A DNA stretch of 64,000 nucleotides from a virus. The stretch is taken from positions 1 through 64,000 of the IMG/VR virus record IMGVR_UViG_3300032018_000004; one strand, written 5' to 3'. Made by a program: the position numbers and the translations under genes. Below, piece by piece: positions 18,182 through 27,082 of this stretch. The notes beneath the pieces are model-generated. The model did not search any database and had not been told where the DNA came from. It was given only the letters and a program-made list of their open reading frames with translations. Numbering within the stretch: position 1 is the first letter of the stretch; the number at the start of each line of letters is the position of its first letter.

Positions 18182-18639
18182 ATCTTATGTTTCTCGACTA
18201 GATTTAAGATTTCATCTTCTGCATCGTAAAGTGCTGGGCGAAGGAATGGGCGCTTATCTGGATTTGTACTTGTCCCTAATTCATGCCACAACCCTTTAGC
18301 TTCTTTGGTCCCTACATGCCCCACAGCCTCTTGCCCACTAGCAGGGGCATCAATCCCCTCAACATCGGATGCTGGACCCAACCCACCAGTTTTGCCGCTA
18401 GAGGTTGCATAGCTTATTGAATCCTTCAATTCTTCTGTGTCTGGGGCGGGAGGGGCAGGAGCTGCTGAAGCTTGGTGCATTCCACCACCAGGTCGCCTTG
18501 ACCGATACATTTCACCCGTTCCCGCAACCATAGAATCTTTAGCTTTTTGAGTCACCAGTTCACAAGCATCCTCAATGATAGCGTTTTCCGCCATTTGAAC
18601 GGCACTTAAAACCGCTACATCATTCCAAACCGCTCTCAT
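18178..18639 (-). CDS. HK97 gp10-family head-tail joining protein
   Basis: 153 residues. The C-terminal signature LWHELGTSTNPDKRPFLRPAL is diagnostic for HK97-gp10-like proteins; the middle is an unusually Ala/Pro/Gly-rich linker (residues about 50-70). It acts at the head-tail interface. Order (connector, head closure, lipoprotein, gp10-like, terminator) is standard apart from the inserted lipoprotein. Confidence 0.85.
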   Translation of the reverse strand: MRAVWNDVAVLSAVQMAENAIIEDACELVTQKAKDSMVAGTGEMYRSRRPGGGMHQASAAPAPPAPDTEELKDSISYATSSGKTGGLGPASDVEGIDAPASGQEAVGHVGTKEAKGLWHELGTSTNPDKRPFLRPALYDAEDEILNLVEKHKI

Positions 18640-19058
18640 TTAAGCAATTTCTCCCCACCCACAACTGCCCCTGCACCTAAAGCTGCCGCCGCAATCCCAG
18701 GAGCTACTAAAGCTGGAGCCAAGGCAGGAATGAACGGGGCAAGCGCCGTGGTCACAGCAGCCTTTACAGCCCCGTCAATTGCTTCTTTCAAAGCTCCAGA
18801 AGCAATTGCTTGCCCCTCAAAAGCTTTAACCCCCTGTTCGTTTAAATCAACTGTATAGTCATTACCTCTCTTTTCAATATGAGCCACAAGAGAAGAAATC
18901 TCCTTCCCGTTATCTACTACCACCTCGCAACAACTCATTTCTCCAGTCGTATGGTTTGTAACAAATGGTTTAACTGAATAATGAGCAGTACCAGCGTTTT
19001 GAAGAGAAGCGCACCCACAAAATGTAAAAAGAAAAACAACAACAAGTATTTTCTTCAT
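18636..19058 (-). CDS. Phage lipoprotein within the head-tail operon
   Basis: 140 residues. A signal peptide (MKKILVVVFLFTFCGC) ends at a lipobox-like FCGC, predicting lipidation at Cys17. The mature part has an Ala/Pro/Gly-rich hydrophobic C terminus (about 105-138) that could insert in a membrane. It overlaps both flanking head-tail genes by four bases, so it is made with the late proteins. Candidate roles are superinfection exclusion or a lysis/envelope function; neither is shown. Confidence 0.75.
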   Translation of the reverse strand: MKKILVVVFLFTFCGCASLQNAGTAHYSVKPFVTNHTTGEMSCCEVVVDNGKEISSLVAHIEKRGNDYTVDLNEQGVKAFEGQAIASGALKEAIDGAVKAAVTTALAPFIPALAPALVAPGIAAAALGAGAVVGGEKLLK

Positions 19059-19375
19059 TCTACTTTCCTCAGTGTTATTTGTAAAAATCTGTTCTTTAAA
19101 GCAACATCTTCTGGTTCTGCAATAATTTCATAAAGCTTCGCACCATTTCTGACGCGATCTTTAGTTGTAATATTCAACCCATCTTTATATTTCATCATCA
19201 GAATGTAAGTAGTTGAAACCCTTGTAGAATCACCAATAAATTTCTCCCACCCTTCAACCCTAGTCAATGTTCCCCTGATATTTTCTACATCAGTCCACAC
19301 AGTTACAAATCCGCCAGCGCCGTCACTAGCATCCGTTCTTCTCTGAATTTGAAAAATCGCTTTTGGACCTGCCAT
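19055..19375 (-). CDS. Head closure / head-tail adaptor protein (SPP1 gp16-like)
   Basis: 106 residues. IQRRTDASDGAGGFVTVWTD near the N terminus and a conserved GTLTRVEGWE core match the phage head-tail joining family. It closes the connector channel after DNA packaging. It shares one base with the upstream connector gene and overlaps the lipoprotein gene. Confidence 0.85.
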   Translation of the reverse strand: MAGPKAIFQIQRRTDASDGAGGFVTVWTDVENIRGTLTRVEGWEKFIGDSTRVSTTYILMMKYKDGLNITTKDRVRNGAKLYEIIAEPEDVALKNRFLQITLRKVE

Positions 19376-20529
19376 TATACTTTAACCTTCCTATATTTAA
19401 AGAGAATTCTAATGACTTCTTTAGGAAGTGATTCTTCTTTATCAAATGATGCCCAAATATTGTGGGCGCGATATTCTTTCAATCCAAAACTATCATCATC
19501 CCTCTTGTTATAAAAAAACTGAGCGAGAATCTTAACTGCAAGTTTCAAATCACTTGGCATATTCACTGAGGTGAACCCAGCGGTGTAGTCAATATAAATA
19601 TTTCCCGCTCCACAAGGCCATCCAGAATATTTTATCAACTGCCCTCTATCTAAATAGGTATCAAAATCAGAAATTGGATTATCTGGTTTTTTTAAGTAGC
19701 ACCAATTATTATCAATTGCACTTAACCCATATGTCTCAATCAATTCTGTGGACTTTACAGCCCCGTAGATGGACGAATTAAGTTTTGCTTCCCACCCATT
19801 GCCAAGAAGGTTAATCGCAGCCACAATGGCGTTTAAGGTGGTGTTAGAGGTGAACGTGACAGTAGCATCGGCAACACCATCAAACACAAGCCTCAACCCC
19901 GTAGGAAGAACAGAAACAGAAGCATATGAGTAAGTGTTTGTATTCTTTACACTAATCACATCTATCTCGCCAATTGCAACCCTATCTATTGCCGTTACAG
20001 GGAAATTATCAATATTGAGAATTGGGCTTCCATTTCCATCATATTTTTCTTTCCTGTATGATGTTTCTTCAAATGTCCTTCCACAATATTCTGAAGCAAT
20101 CTGTTCTGCTGCATCCTTGATAGAAGAAACAACTTGACTAGGGTCTCCGGTTTCAATATCTGAAGTAATTGTCTGGGTGGCTGTTTTGCTTGCCGTGAAT
20201 CCAACAGTTAGCCCAGCATCAGAAAGCGCATGATTATAGGCTATCGTTTTCCCAGTTCCGGCGTTTATGGAAAATTTCATTGTTCCGGGGCTATACGTCA
20301 CAGCAAAGATGATTGTCCCTGTTCCAGTTAGAGTGAGATTGGCATTCATTTTTGTTTGAATTTCTGTTGCTAATCCAGTGCCATTATAATTCCCATCTGC
20401 TAAATTAATATCTACTGGTCCACCAGAAGACGAAGTTACATTTAGCGTGTTATTTGACGGAGTTATGATGAAATATGATGTCTCTATTCCCAAAAATTCA
20501 AGAACTTCATCAAGAGTGGTGATTGCCAT
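19375..20529 (-). CDS. Head-tail connector (gp6/gp15-like) with inserted beta domains
   Basis: 384 residues, far longer than the usual 100-200 for this family. The first helix MAITTLDEVLEFLGIE and the later SIKDAAEQIASEYCGRTFEE plus the final LKLAVKILAQFFYNKRDDD are connector elements. Between the first and second helices (about residues 18-118) is an extra beta-rich segment (VDINLADGNYNGTGLATEIQ). A second insertion spans about 185-265. The insertions probably project from the connector ring, where they could decorate the neck. Confidence 0.78.
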   Translation of the reverse strand: MAITTLDEVLEFLGIETSYFIITPSNNTLNVTSSSGGPVDINLADGNYNGTGLATEIQTKMNANLTLTGTGTIIFAVTYSPGTMKFSINAGTGKTIAYNHALSDAGLTVGFTASKTATQTITSDIETGDPSQVVSSIKDAAEQIASEYCGRTFEETSYRKEKYDGNGSPILNIDNFPVTAIDRVAIGEIDVISVKNTNTYSYASVSVLPTGLRLVFDGVADATVTFTSNTTLNAIVAAINLLGNGWEAKLNSSIYGAVKSTELIETYGLSAIDNNWCYLKKPDNPISDFDTYLDRGQLIKYSGWPCGAGNIYIDYTAGFTSVNMPSDLKLAVKILAQFFYNKRDDDSFGLKEYRAHNIWASFDKEESLPKEVIRILFKYRKVKV

Positions 20530-20536
20530 TTCCTAA

Positions 20537-20905
20537 TTACCTCAAGTAGATGATTGTTTTGCCACCCTTGTTGATGCCAGCGTTGGTTACAGACAAAGAC
20601 AAGGTGCTGTTCACGACAGCCCCTACGCCATGAGTATAGTCTTTGATAGTCGGAACTGCGTTTGAAAGATTAGCCCCAAGCCCATGGAGAACATCAACTC
20701 CGTCACTATCATTCACCACAACATCATAAAGAGTTGTTGGCTGTGTACCACCACCATCTGGAAGCTGAATTACCCTCTGAACCATTCCAGTAAACGGGCT
20801 GGTTGTGGTTGATGTAGCATTACCTGATCCATCTGAAAGCCAAGTAAATGCAACTTTTTTAACAGAAAAAACAGTTAGTTCTGATTTTGTCACTGTGCCA
20901 GCCAT
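20537..20905 (-). CDS. Predicted virion protein, unknown
   Basis: 122 residues, beta-rich (MAGTVTKSELTVFSVKK), with no cysteine and few charged patches, like small capsid-decoration proteins. It lies between the connector and a 267-residue structural-looking gene. No family is recognised. Confidence 0.6.
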   Translation of the reverse strand: MAGTVTKSELTVFSVKKVAFTWLSDGSGNATSTTTSPFTGMVQRVIQLPDGGGTQPTTLYDVVVNDSDGVDVLHGLGANLSNAVPTIKDYTHGVGAVVNSTLSLSVTNAGINKGGKTIIYLR

Positions 20906-20971
20906 ATATTTATCTCCTAATTTAATTTAACAAGCTATATAATTATATTTGGTTATGTTACCTAAATCCAT

Positions 20972-21775
20972 CTAATTCTGTATTACCAATAAATGAAAAG
21001 CTATATCACACCTTGGGCTTCCGGTGATTACCGATGGAATAACCGAAGCCTTAATGAGGCTACCACCTGGACATTTCTGAGAATGTATTTTTTTTTCACT
21101 GCTAGTATTTAGAGCAAGGTATATAATCGAATTAAAATGGTAAACTGAGCTGACAGTATGATCATCTGCAAATACGGTTGCTCTTAGCCGTATATCCATA
21201 TCTTGATTGATTGCCGATCCCCACCACCCAGTTAAATATGCAGAGTAGCCAGTTGGCACTTTGTATCTCCCAGATAATGACCTATTTCCACCTGCTCGTA
21301 TAAACTCAACCGTAGTTGCTTCTATAGCAACGCCATTCGTTGATGATATGGTTATGGCCCCTGCGCTAGTCTCTGCATTTCCAGTAAGACTCGCAACCTC
21401 CATCCACTGAATGAAGCTATAGCCTGCCCCGATGTTTACAGGCGTTGTGCCTGTTAAAGTTTTAGTTACTACTTGTTGATTGCCACTCACATCCAAGTAC
21501 ACAATTCGTACTGTTACAGCCCCGGCACCACCAGCCGCATCACTCGCTGATGTACTGACCAGATAATAAGTTGTGCCAGATAAGGGAGTATTCAACAGAC
21601 TTTGCCCACCCACTAAATAATTACATATATCTTGAAACGTAGTGGCCGAATTAAAAGTAGTACGTCTCCCCAAAATGGAAACCACATTGGCTATTTTCCC
21701 ATTAAAATACCCTGTGTGTGAAATCTGAAAATCTTCACTGGCGATATCATTTCTTTCATTAAAAATGGTTGTCAT
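20972..21775 (-). CDS. Predicted virion protein, unknown
   Basis: 267 residues, Ser/Thr/Gly-rich with alternating hydrophobic strands, typical of beta-sandwich virion proteins. It is adjacent to the 97-residue Ig-like gene (no gap between stop and start). A head-fibre or decoration role fits the position but has no motif support. Confidence 0.6.
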   Translation of the reverse strand: MTTIFNERNDIASEDFQISHTGYFNGKIANVVSILGRRTTFNSATTFQDICNYLVGGQSLLNTPLSGTTYYLVSTSASDAAGGAGAVTVRIVYLDVSGNQQVVTKTLTGTTPVNIGAGYSFIQWMEVASLTGNAETSAGAITISSTNGVAIEATTVEFIRAGGNRSLSGRYKVPTGYSAYLTGWWGSAINQDMDIRLRATVFADDHTVSSVYHFNSIIYLALNTSSEKKIHSQKCPGGSLIKASVIPSVITGSPRCDIAFHLLVIQN

Positions 21776-22069
21776 TTACTGACTCAACCTTACAGTTGCA
21801 ACGCCGCTAACAAATTCTCCCAACTTAGTGCCAATGCGATAGAAAACACCAGCTTCTGGCTCAAATCCATATTCTTGGGCATTGCTAACAAAAGTCTTGA
21901 CATCAAACCAAGTGTCTCCAGAGTCGAAACTTCTTTGAACTGTCAAAGTGGCACTCCATGTTCCAGAAATAGATACATTAAAATGACCAGTCAATTCAAC
22001 GCTATCGGTAAATAAATTATCAGAGTTGATGACTCTATCTATTTTCTTTTTTGGTCTATTCAGAGCCAT
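21776..22069 (-). CDS. Small Ig-like virion protein
   Basis: 97 residues. The core GTWSATLTVQRSFDSGDTWF is a common beta-sandwich pattern in phage decoration and fibre knob proteins. The N terminus is lysine-rich (MALNRPKKKIDR). Likely exposed on the virion (inference). Confidence 0.6.
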   Translation of the reverse strand: MALNRPKKKIDRVINSDNLFTDSVELTGHFNVSISGTWSATLTVQRSFDSGDTWFDVKTFVSNAQEYGFEPEAGVFYRIGTKLGEFVSGVATVRLSQ

Positions 22070-22202
22070 GTTTACCCTCTTGGATTATTGGCTGAAAAAC
22101 GTCGTTCAAAACCTTACCGCTTAAATCAAAATAAACTTTCCTCCGACCTCTTTGAAAAAAAGACAAAAGAAAGTTTACAATTTTATCAATCATATTTTTC
22201 AT
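22056..22202 (-). CDS. Possible small basic protein
   Basis: 48 residues (MKNMIDKIVNFLLSFFQ at the head, then RGRRK). One hydrophobic helix is followed by a basic patch. It overlaps the next gene by 14 bases. The ribosome site is weak, so this call is tentative. It fills most of the gap after the intrinsic terminator. Confidence 0.35.
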   Translation of the reverse strand: MKNMIDKIVNFLLSFFQRGRRKVYFDLSGKVLNDVFQPIIQEGKHGSE

Positions 22203-22236
22203 ATTATTCTATTCAACTATTATTTTTATATCCCTA

Positions 22237-22270
22237 TAAAGAAAAACAGGGAGGGTTTCCCCTCCCCATC
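22237..22270 (-). terminator. Intrinsic terminator
   Basis: Minus strand: GGGAGGG, GAAA loop, CCCTCCC, then TGTTTTTCTTT. A 7-bp GC stem with a tetraloop and U-tract directly after the 145-residue gene. It would end or reduce transcription coming from the capsid block. Confidence 0.85.
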
Positions 22271-22282
22271 AAATTCTAAAAA

Positions 22283-22720
22283 CTAAGCTTGTCTAGCCCA
22301 AATACCAACCATTTCCTGAATAATCCAACCATCAACGCCATCCGCAACAATCTTGATCATATCACCAAGTTTTGCAGTTGCCTTAGTATTGATAATTGCT
22401 TTATTATCAGCAGCGGTAATACCACAACCCTGGAACTTATCAATAGCAGCAGGAGCAACAGTCACTGCAACGGTACCGTTTGCGCCAGCGTTTACAAAAG
22501 TATACGAAAGGCCAGCAGCGGTAGAGGGAAGAGTGATAGTCTTAGCATCAGTATCGATATATGTCCGATAGCCACAATCGACAGCGGCTACGGTAGTGTC
22601 TGCACTGAGAGTCTGAACTTTTACAGCATCACTATCTTTTGAAACAGGTTTACCAGTTGCAACTACCTTGGTTACAAGTTCACCAGCATTCCAAACACTT
22701 TTAACTTTAGTTACAGGCAT
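22283..22720 (-). CDS. Probable capsid decoration protein
   Basis: 145 residues, Ala/Val/Thr-rich beta pattern with one Cys pair (DCGYRTYIDTDAKTITLP; FQGCGITAADN). The gene is preceded by AGGAGGAT and followed by a strong terminator, suggesting high expression. Position three genes after the major capsid gene suits a decoration or head-fibre role. No family confirmed. Confidence 0.6.
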   Translation of the reverse strand: MPVTKVKSVWNAGELVTKVVATGKPVSKDSDAVKVQTLSADTTVAAVDCGYRTYIDTDAKTITLPSTAAGLSYTFVNAGANGTVAVTVAPAAIDKFQGCGITAADNKAIINTKATAKLGDMIKIVADGVDGWIIQEMVGIWARQA

Positions 22721-22768
22721 AATTTATCCTCCATGCGGATTTAACCGCTTATAGGGAGATGGTTCCCC

Positions 22769-23041
22769 CTATTTAATTTTCTTCGGCCTTCTAGCTTTCT
22801 TAACAGCTTTCGCTGATTTGTCAACTGGTGCTGCCGAAATCATTTTGTTATTAGGCGGTTCATCAATTGATTTTGTTTTAACCTCTTCTCTGAATCCCAC
22901 AAAGTCTCCCACGAATTCAACGGTCCCTCTTCCTTTCAGTTCGTTTGCTTTCACTTCAATTATAGAAAGAAGAGAACCTTCTGGATTGCCCATCCATTCA
23001 GATAGAAATTTAACTTTTACAAATTTATTCTGCCTAATCAT
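22769..23041 (-). CDS. Small protein with lysine-rich tail
   Basis: 90 residues. Residues 1-45 look like a compact domain (FVKVKFLSEWMGNPEGSLLS). The last 25 residues are basic (KKARRPKKIK), suggesting nucleic-acid contact or head-interior location. It sits among virion genes. Function unknown. Confidence 0.6.
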   Translation of the reverse strand: MIRQNKFVKVKFLSEWMGNPEGSLLSIIEVKANELKGRGTVEFVGDFVGFREEVKTKSIDEPPNNKMISAAPVDKSAKAVKKARRPKKIK

Positions 23042-23120
23042 ATTTTACCTTTTAAATTTTTAAAACTAGGGCTACTCAGACGGTAGCCCCATCTCCTTCA
23101 AGTCTTGCTTGATGAGTTAA

Positions 23121-23606
23121 TTAAACAATTGCAGTTGGGGAAACTTCCTGAACAACACGGCCCTTGGAAAGCAGACAGGTGATCGATCCACTAACCGGAC
23201 TATTTACAACTTCAGTTGCTTTTACCCGAACATATTTATTAGTACCGCTAAGAGAAGCAGAATTCACTTCTACGGCGTATACCTGATCAGTCCCGGCAGT
23301 GGTGGTAAAGCCAGACGCGGTTGCAGTCTGCATATCACCCCAAGTGTCACCAGTAGTGCATACCCAATAAACAAAGGGAATTGCAGTTGCAGTGCCAGGA
23401 ACAACGGTATCGCAAGACTCTACGGTAATGGTAGCGGTGCCAGTTGCACCAGCGGCCTTCTGAATGATAAAAGTTGCGTTCTCATACTTACCAAGATTGA
23501 TAATGTCCGTTGCTGGAGTACCATTGAACAAGTCGTCATAAGCAGCCGCACTTGCAGCAGGAAGTGCATTTACCACATGAACATTCTGAAAAAATCTTCC
23601 ACCCAT
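23121..23606 (-). CDS. Predicted major virion accessory (decoration) protein
   Basis: 161 residues, beta-rich, with ATFIIQKAAGATGTATITVE and a C-terminal GRVVQEVSPTAIV. It directly follows the major capsid gene, with the three-way-junction RNA motif in the gap. The GGAGG ribosome site is strong. A capsid-surface protein is the most likely role by pattern and position. Confidence 0.65.
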   Translation of the reverse strand: MGGRFFQNVHVVNALPAASAAAYDDLFNGTPATDIINLGKYENATFIIQKAAGATGTATITVESCDTVVPGTATAIPFVYWVCTTGDTWGDMQTATASGFTTTAGTDQVYAVEVNSASLSGTNKYVRVKATEVVNSPVSGSITCLLSKGRVVQEVSPTAIV

Positions 23607-23664
23607 AATTTATTCCTCCATATATTTTATAAAATTCTTTTTATTATTTACCCCAAATCAAACA

Positions 23665-23716
23665 GTGCGGAAATCAGCCGGGAGAGTTGCTGACTTATCG
23701 GTTCCCCTATCCGCAC
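23665..23716 (-). ncRNA. Three-way-junction RNA motif, copy C (after major capsid protein)
   Basis: Minus strand: P1 GTGCGG/CCGCAC, AUA, P2 GG...CC closed by GGAA, GAU, P3 AAGTCAGC/GCTGATTT. The stems differ from copies A and B but keep complementarity, and the junction strands AUA and GAY are the same. It begins 11 nt after the major capsid stop codon. Unlike A and B it has no HNH gene behind it. Confidence 0.78.
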
Positions 23717-23727
23717 CTAACTAAAAA

Positions 23728-24975
23728 CTATCGTGTTGCCAACGCCACAAACGGAGAAAGCGTATCGCTGGTAGCTTCAGGAGGTACCAATGCCTGTGGC
23801 ATCCAACTTTGACCCGCAACATAAAATGCAAATCTAAATGCTTGCTGGTCATTTTCAAATTTAATATGCATAGAGGTATCAAAACGCATACCTTCACTAC
23901 CAGCGAGCATACCAAGCAAATACTGCTTCATGTTGACAAGCATGATGTCGCCAACAGTACCAAGAGACTTAGCATGATGGCTGAACACAATTGGCAATCC
24001 AAACAAGGTCGCGAAAGGAACGCCAGCCGCGCCATTTGCAGGCATAAAGACAGGAACTCCGCCTGTGCCGACAGCGAGGCTCATCGATGCAAGCTGGGGA
24101 AGGGTATTCGGATTGACAACCCAAACAGCATTAGAAGGGTCAAGACAACGAGAATACATCTTGATTACATTTTCCCAAAGAATGGTAGTTGAAGCTTGAC
24201 CAGTTTCAGCAGTTACGGAAACTAGAGCAGGAGCATTGAGTACACCCTGAGGCTGACCTGCCCCAGTGCCCTTTAGAATTACCCGATTCATTTCATAGTT
24301 GAAGCCATCAACAAAACCCTCACGAAGAATGTTCTCCATAGACATCGGAGAAAACCGGAGAATTTCATCAGAAGCGTAGGCAAGGCCAGTTACTTTATGA
24401 AGGGTAAGGTTGATATAGCCAAGCTTGACACTCTTGGGAGTAAGAGCTTCTTCCTCGTCAGTCCAATTCCAAGCTACATTGCCATAAACCAAATTCCCGG
24501 ATTTGTCGAAGCCATTGACATAGGGGATTTTAACAACATTGCTCTGCATGGGAATCTGAGTACAACGAGCCATCAGTTCATTCTTCTCACGGGAAGCAAC
24601 AAGCAATTCCTGACGAAATTCTTCAGGAACTACATAGCCGCCAGATTCACCATCAGAAACATTCTGAGACGGGGTGCCAGCAGCCTTGGTACAAACAGAC
24701 TCCCAATCGCCCAACTCTTTAGAAACCTTGCGAAAGCCACTTTGTGCAGCCTTTGCAACATCAAGGGCAAAGTGAGAGAAAGACTTGAATCCAGCCTTCT
24801 TATCCACCAATTTCTCGCCAACAACAATCCGCTTCTCTACTTCACCTACAGCTTCCTTAATCTTTGCATCAATCTCAGCAGCCATAGCCTCACGATCTTC
24901 AGCCATCACGCCCTTAACCGCCTCAACAGTGGTGTCCTTTACAAGGGCTTCAAATTCACTTTTTTCCATTGACAT
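23728..24975 (-). CDS. Major capsid protein, HK97 fold
   Basis: 415 residues. Residues 1-60 are coiled-coil, like a delta domain removed at maturation. The HK97-type core begins near ESGGYVVPEEFRQELL (110-125); a GTGAGQPQGVLN motif (236-247) is typical of this family. It follows the protease-scaffold gene and has a GGAGGAATAA ribosome site. It builds the icosahedral shell. Confidence 0.93.
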   Translation of the reverse strand: MSMEKSEFEALVKDTTVEAVKGVMAEDREAMAAEIDAKIKEAVGEVEKRIVVGEKLVDKKAGFKSFSHFALDVAKAAQSGFRKVSKELGDWESVCTKAAGTPSQNVSDGESGGYVVPEEFRQELLVASREKNELMARCTQIPMQSNVVKIPYVNGFDKSGNLVYGNVAWNWTDEEEALTPKSVKLGYINLTLHKVTGLAYASDEILRFSPMSMENILREGFVDGFNYEMNRVILKGTGAGQPQGVLNAPALVSVTAETGQASTTILWENVIKMYSRCLDPSNAVWVVNPNTLPQLASMSLAVGTGGVPVFMPANGAAGVPFATLFGLPIVFSHHAKSLGTVGDIMLVNMKQYLLGMLAGSEGMRFDTSMHIKFENDQQAFRFAFYVAGQSWMPQALVPPEATSDTLSPFVALATR

Positions 24976-25126
24976 ATTTTATTCCTCCAGATTTTTTGTT
25001 TTTATTTCAATCACTTACGGCCTAATATCTCTTAAATATCTCTAGCCAGATTGAATTTTTTATTGACATCCCCGCATATTTTATGTAATGTTAAATTGGG
25101 GATATATGCCTTTTGTTTTATTTATA

Positions 25127-26533
25127 TTAAAAAATGATGCCTTTTGCCTTTTTGATTCTTTCTTCTACGAGATCACTAATTGATTGAGTTTTAGATTTTG
25201 CAGAGAGAACTGATTCGATTACCATCTTTTTAACATCTTCTGGTGTAAAATCCAGATCAATCGTTTGTTTTTTAATTTCAAAATCAATTACATCTTTTTC
25301 TTTCACTTTCTCTGTATATACCTTATCGGCATTTTCTTCAGGAAACTTTAATGTTTTTTCAATCTTTTCGTCAACATACGCACGAATTGATTTAATTTCT
25401 TCAAGAATTTCTTGGAATTTATCGATATCACTTTTGGTGGCAGTTTCTGTTTCTTTAGAATCGATTATCTTTTCTTCTGTATTATCTTCCTGATTATCAA
25501 TAACCATGGTTTCTTTTGTTTCTTCCTGAACGTCCAATGATTTCTTCGTTGGCTTGTCGCAACCTTCATATTGGGGGCAATTTTCTCCATCACAACTACC
25601 GTCTTCCCCATCACAAGGCATAGCATCCTTTTCAGATTTTTCTTCCGCTGCATCTTCTACAACTTCAGTCATTTCTGTTTTTTCTTCGGTTGATTCTGTC
25701 TTTTCTTCGGATGATTCGTCAGAAAAGCTTCCCCAATCTTTCTCCATTGCTTTCCGCAATTTACTCTCTTCGTCTTTAAGGGCGAGAGAAATTTTTTCTT
25801 CCATGGCATCTCTCATCTTGGACATATTGCCTTCGCATTTTTGGGAAACGCTGAGGCTCCCATCCTCATTTTTGACCAATGGCATATAGCCCTCGATATC
25901 AATATGACCAATTACTTTTGCTTTTTCTTCGGTGGGTTCGGAAGTAAGCTCGATGTATTCTTTTGAGTCTTTTAGTTTTTCAACCATTGATTTTACTTCA
26001 GCAGATTTGATTTCCCCCCTCTCTAGGGAGGCGACCATTGATTTAGCCCCGTTAATGATGGTCGCGGAGGGATTCGCTGGTATTGTTACACATGATAATT
26101 CGAGAAGTTCACACTCTTCATATACAGTACAAGGGACTTTCCCATTTTTATCAACATATTTCTGGCTCTTTTCATTGTCATATATTCTAACTGGTCGAAA
26201 TCCAACTGAAAAACTTGACATGAAACCATTTTTGTAAAGAGAATAAATCTCATTTCCCGCTTCCGTATCTGCGAACTTGATTTTGAATTTCAAACCATTA
26301 GAGTCAGTCTTTTGCCAAATAGATTTCGCAACTGGGAGTGACCAGTAATCATGATTTACCAAAATTACTGGATTCATTCTATAATTCTTCAATCCTTCTT
26401 CCGTCCAAGCAGAAGCAAGAATCATTTCATTATGCCTATCGACCTCATTGGTAGATGCATAGCAAACAATTGAGTTTTCATCGTCCAACATTTCGCTTTT
26501 TTGTGCATACGCGAACATTTTATTTTCAGCCAT
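25127..26533 (-). CDS. Prohead protease fused to a scaffold-like region
   Basis: 468 residues. Residues 1-170 are an S78-type prohead protease with catalytic H61 (NHDYW) and serine in SSFSVGF (S109). Residues about 200-468 are very acidic and helical (runs of Glu/Lys, DEESKLRKAM, EEKTEMTEVVED), as in scaffold domains that fill the procapsid and are cut away. A CDGEDGSCDGENC segment (about 310-322) adds an unusual cysteine cluster. A protease-scaffold fusion is known in several HK97-like phages. Confidence 0.88.
   Translation of the reverse strand: MAENKMFAYAQKSEMLDDENSIVCYASTNEVDRHNEMILASAWTEEGLKNYRMNPVILVNHDYWSLPVAKSIWQKTDSNGLKFKIKFADTEAGNEIYSLYKNGFMSSFSVGFRPVRIYDNEKSQKYVDKNGKVPCTVYEECELLELSCVTIPANPSATIINGAKSMVASLERGEIKSAEVKSMVEKLKDSKEYIELTSEPTEEKAKVIGHIDIEGYMPLVKNEDGSLSVSQKCEGNMSKMRDAMEEKISLALKDEESKLRKAMEKDWGSFSDESSEEKTESTEEKTEMTEVVEDAAEEKSEKDAMPCDGEDGSCDGENCPQYEGCDKPTKKSLDVQEETKETMVIDNQEDNTEEKIIDSKETETATKSDIDKFQEILEEIKSIRAYVDEKIEKTLKFPEENADKVYTEKVKEKDVIDFEIKKQTIDLDFTPEDVKKMVIESVLSAKSKTQSISDLVEERIKKAKGIIF
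25322..25350 (-). promoter_or_regulatory. Sigma-28-type promoter upstream of the capsid gene
   Basis: Minus strand: TAAAGTTT (25350-25343), 12-base spacer, GCCGATAAG (25330-25322). It lies in the 3' part of the protease gene, about 350 bases before the major capsid start, a suitable place to boost capsid synthesis. Activity is unproven. Confidence 0.65.
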
Positions 26534-26554
26534 CTAAATTCCTCCTATCTTACA

Positions 26555-26773
26555 TTAAAATAATTGCATTGAATCAAATATGTAGTTTGATCTAATTTGT
26601 TTTATTACATTTCCTTGTTCAATGCCACAGCAATATTCTTCTCCGTTTTGACATACAGATTTTATTTGTTTGTCTTTATAAATAGGGCAAAAATCATGAT
26701 TTACAGGCTCAAATTGCCCATGTGTGTTCATCTTTATTCTTACTAGGTGGTAAATTTGGGTTTTATTTGCCAT
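26555..26773 (-). CDS. Small Cys-containing protein, unknown
   Basis: 72 residues starting MANKTQIYHLVRIKMN. CPIYKDK and EEYCCGIEQ provide three cysteines that could bind zinc. One base overlap with the upstream gene. Unknown function between the phosphoesterase and the protease. Confidence 0.6.
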   Translation of the reverse strand: MANKTQIYHLVRIKMNTHGQFEPVNHDFCPIYKDKQIKSVCQNGEEYCCGIEQGNVIKQIRSNYIFDSMQLF

Positions 26774-27081
26774 TAACTTCTTCTACATAGAAAATTCATC
26801 AAACGTCTTGAGATAGATATGATATTATCAAAATATCTCCAATCCCCTTTTAATTCTGGGACCACTAAATTTTCATCTTCTTTAATTTCTACTAATTTAA
26901 ATTTCTTAAATAGTTTTACCAATTCTCCATCTTTAATTTCTGGAGTGTCTGGATAGTATTCACATGAAATAGTCAACAAGCTATCAACTTCGCATTCCAT
27001 ATTGAATTTCTTACAACGCTTTGGTAACCCAAGAATTTTAATTAAATCAGTTACTTCTTTGCTATGCCCATTAAAAGCCAT
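26773..27081 (-). CDS. Conserved-looking small protein, unknown
   Basis: 102 residues (MAFNGHSKEVTDLIKILGLPKRC). The N-terminal part resembles a short helical domain found with the recognition pattern of small phage head-gene neighbours, but no family is recognised. Coupled to flanking genes by a one-base gap and one-base overlap. Confidence 0.6.
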   Translation of the reverse strand: MAFNGHSKEVTDLIKILGLPKRCKKFNMECEVDSLLTISCEYYPDTPEIKDGELVKLFKKFKLVEIKEDENLVVPELKGDWRYFDNIISISRRLMNFLCRRS

Positions 27082-27082
27082 T

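Noticed and set aside
23696-23716. CTTATCGG near the end of the capsid gene as another sigma-28-type site
   Set aside because: No TAAAGTTT box lies at 11-12 bases. The string is the junction of three-way-junction RNA copy C.
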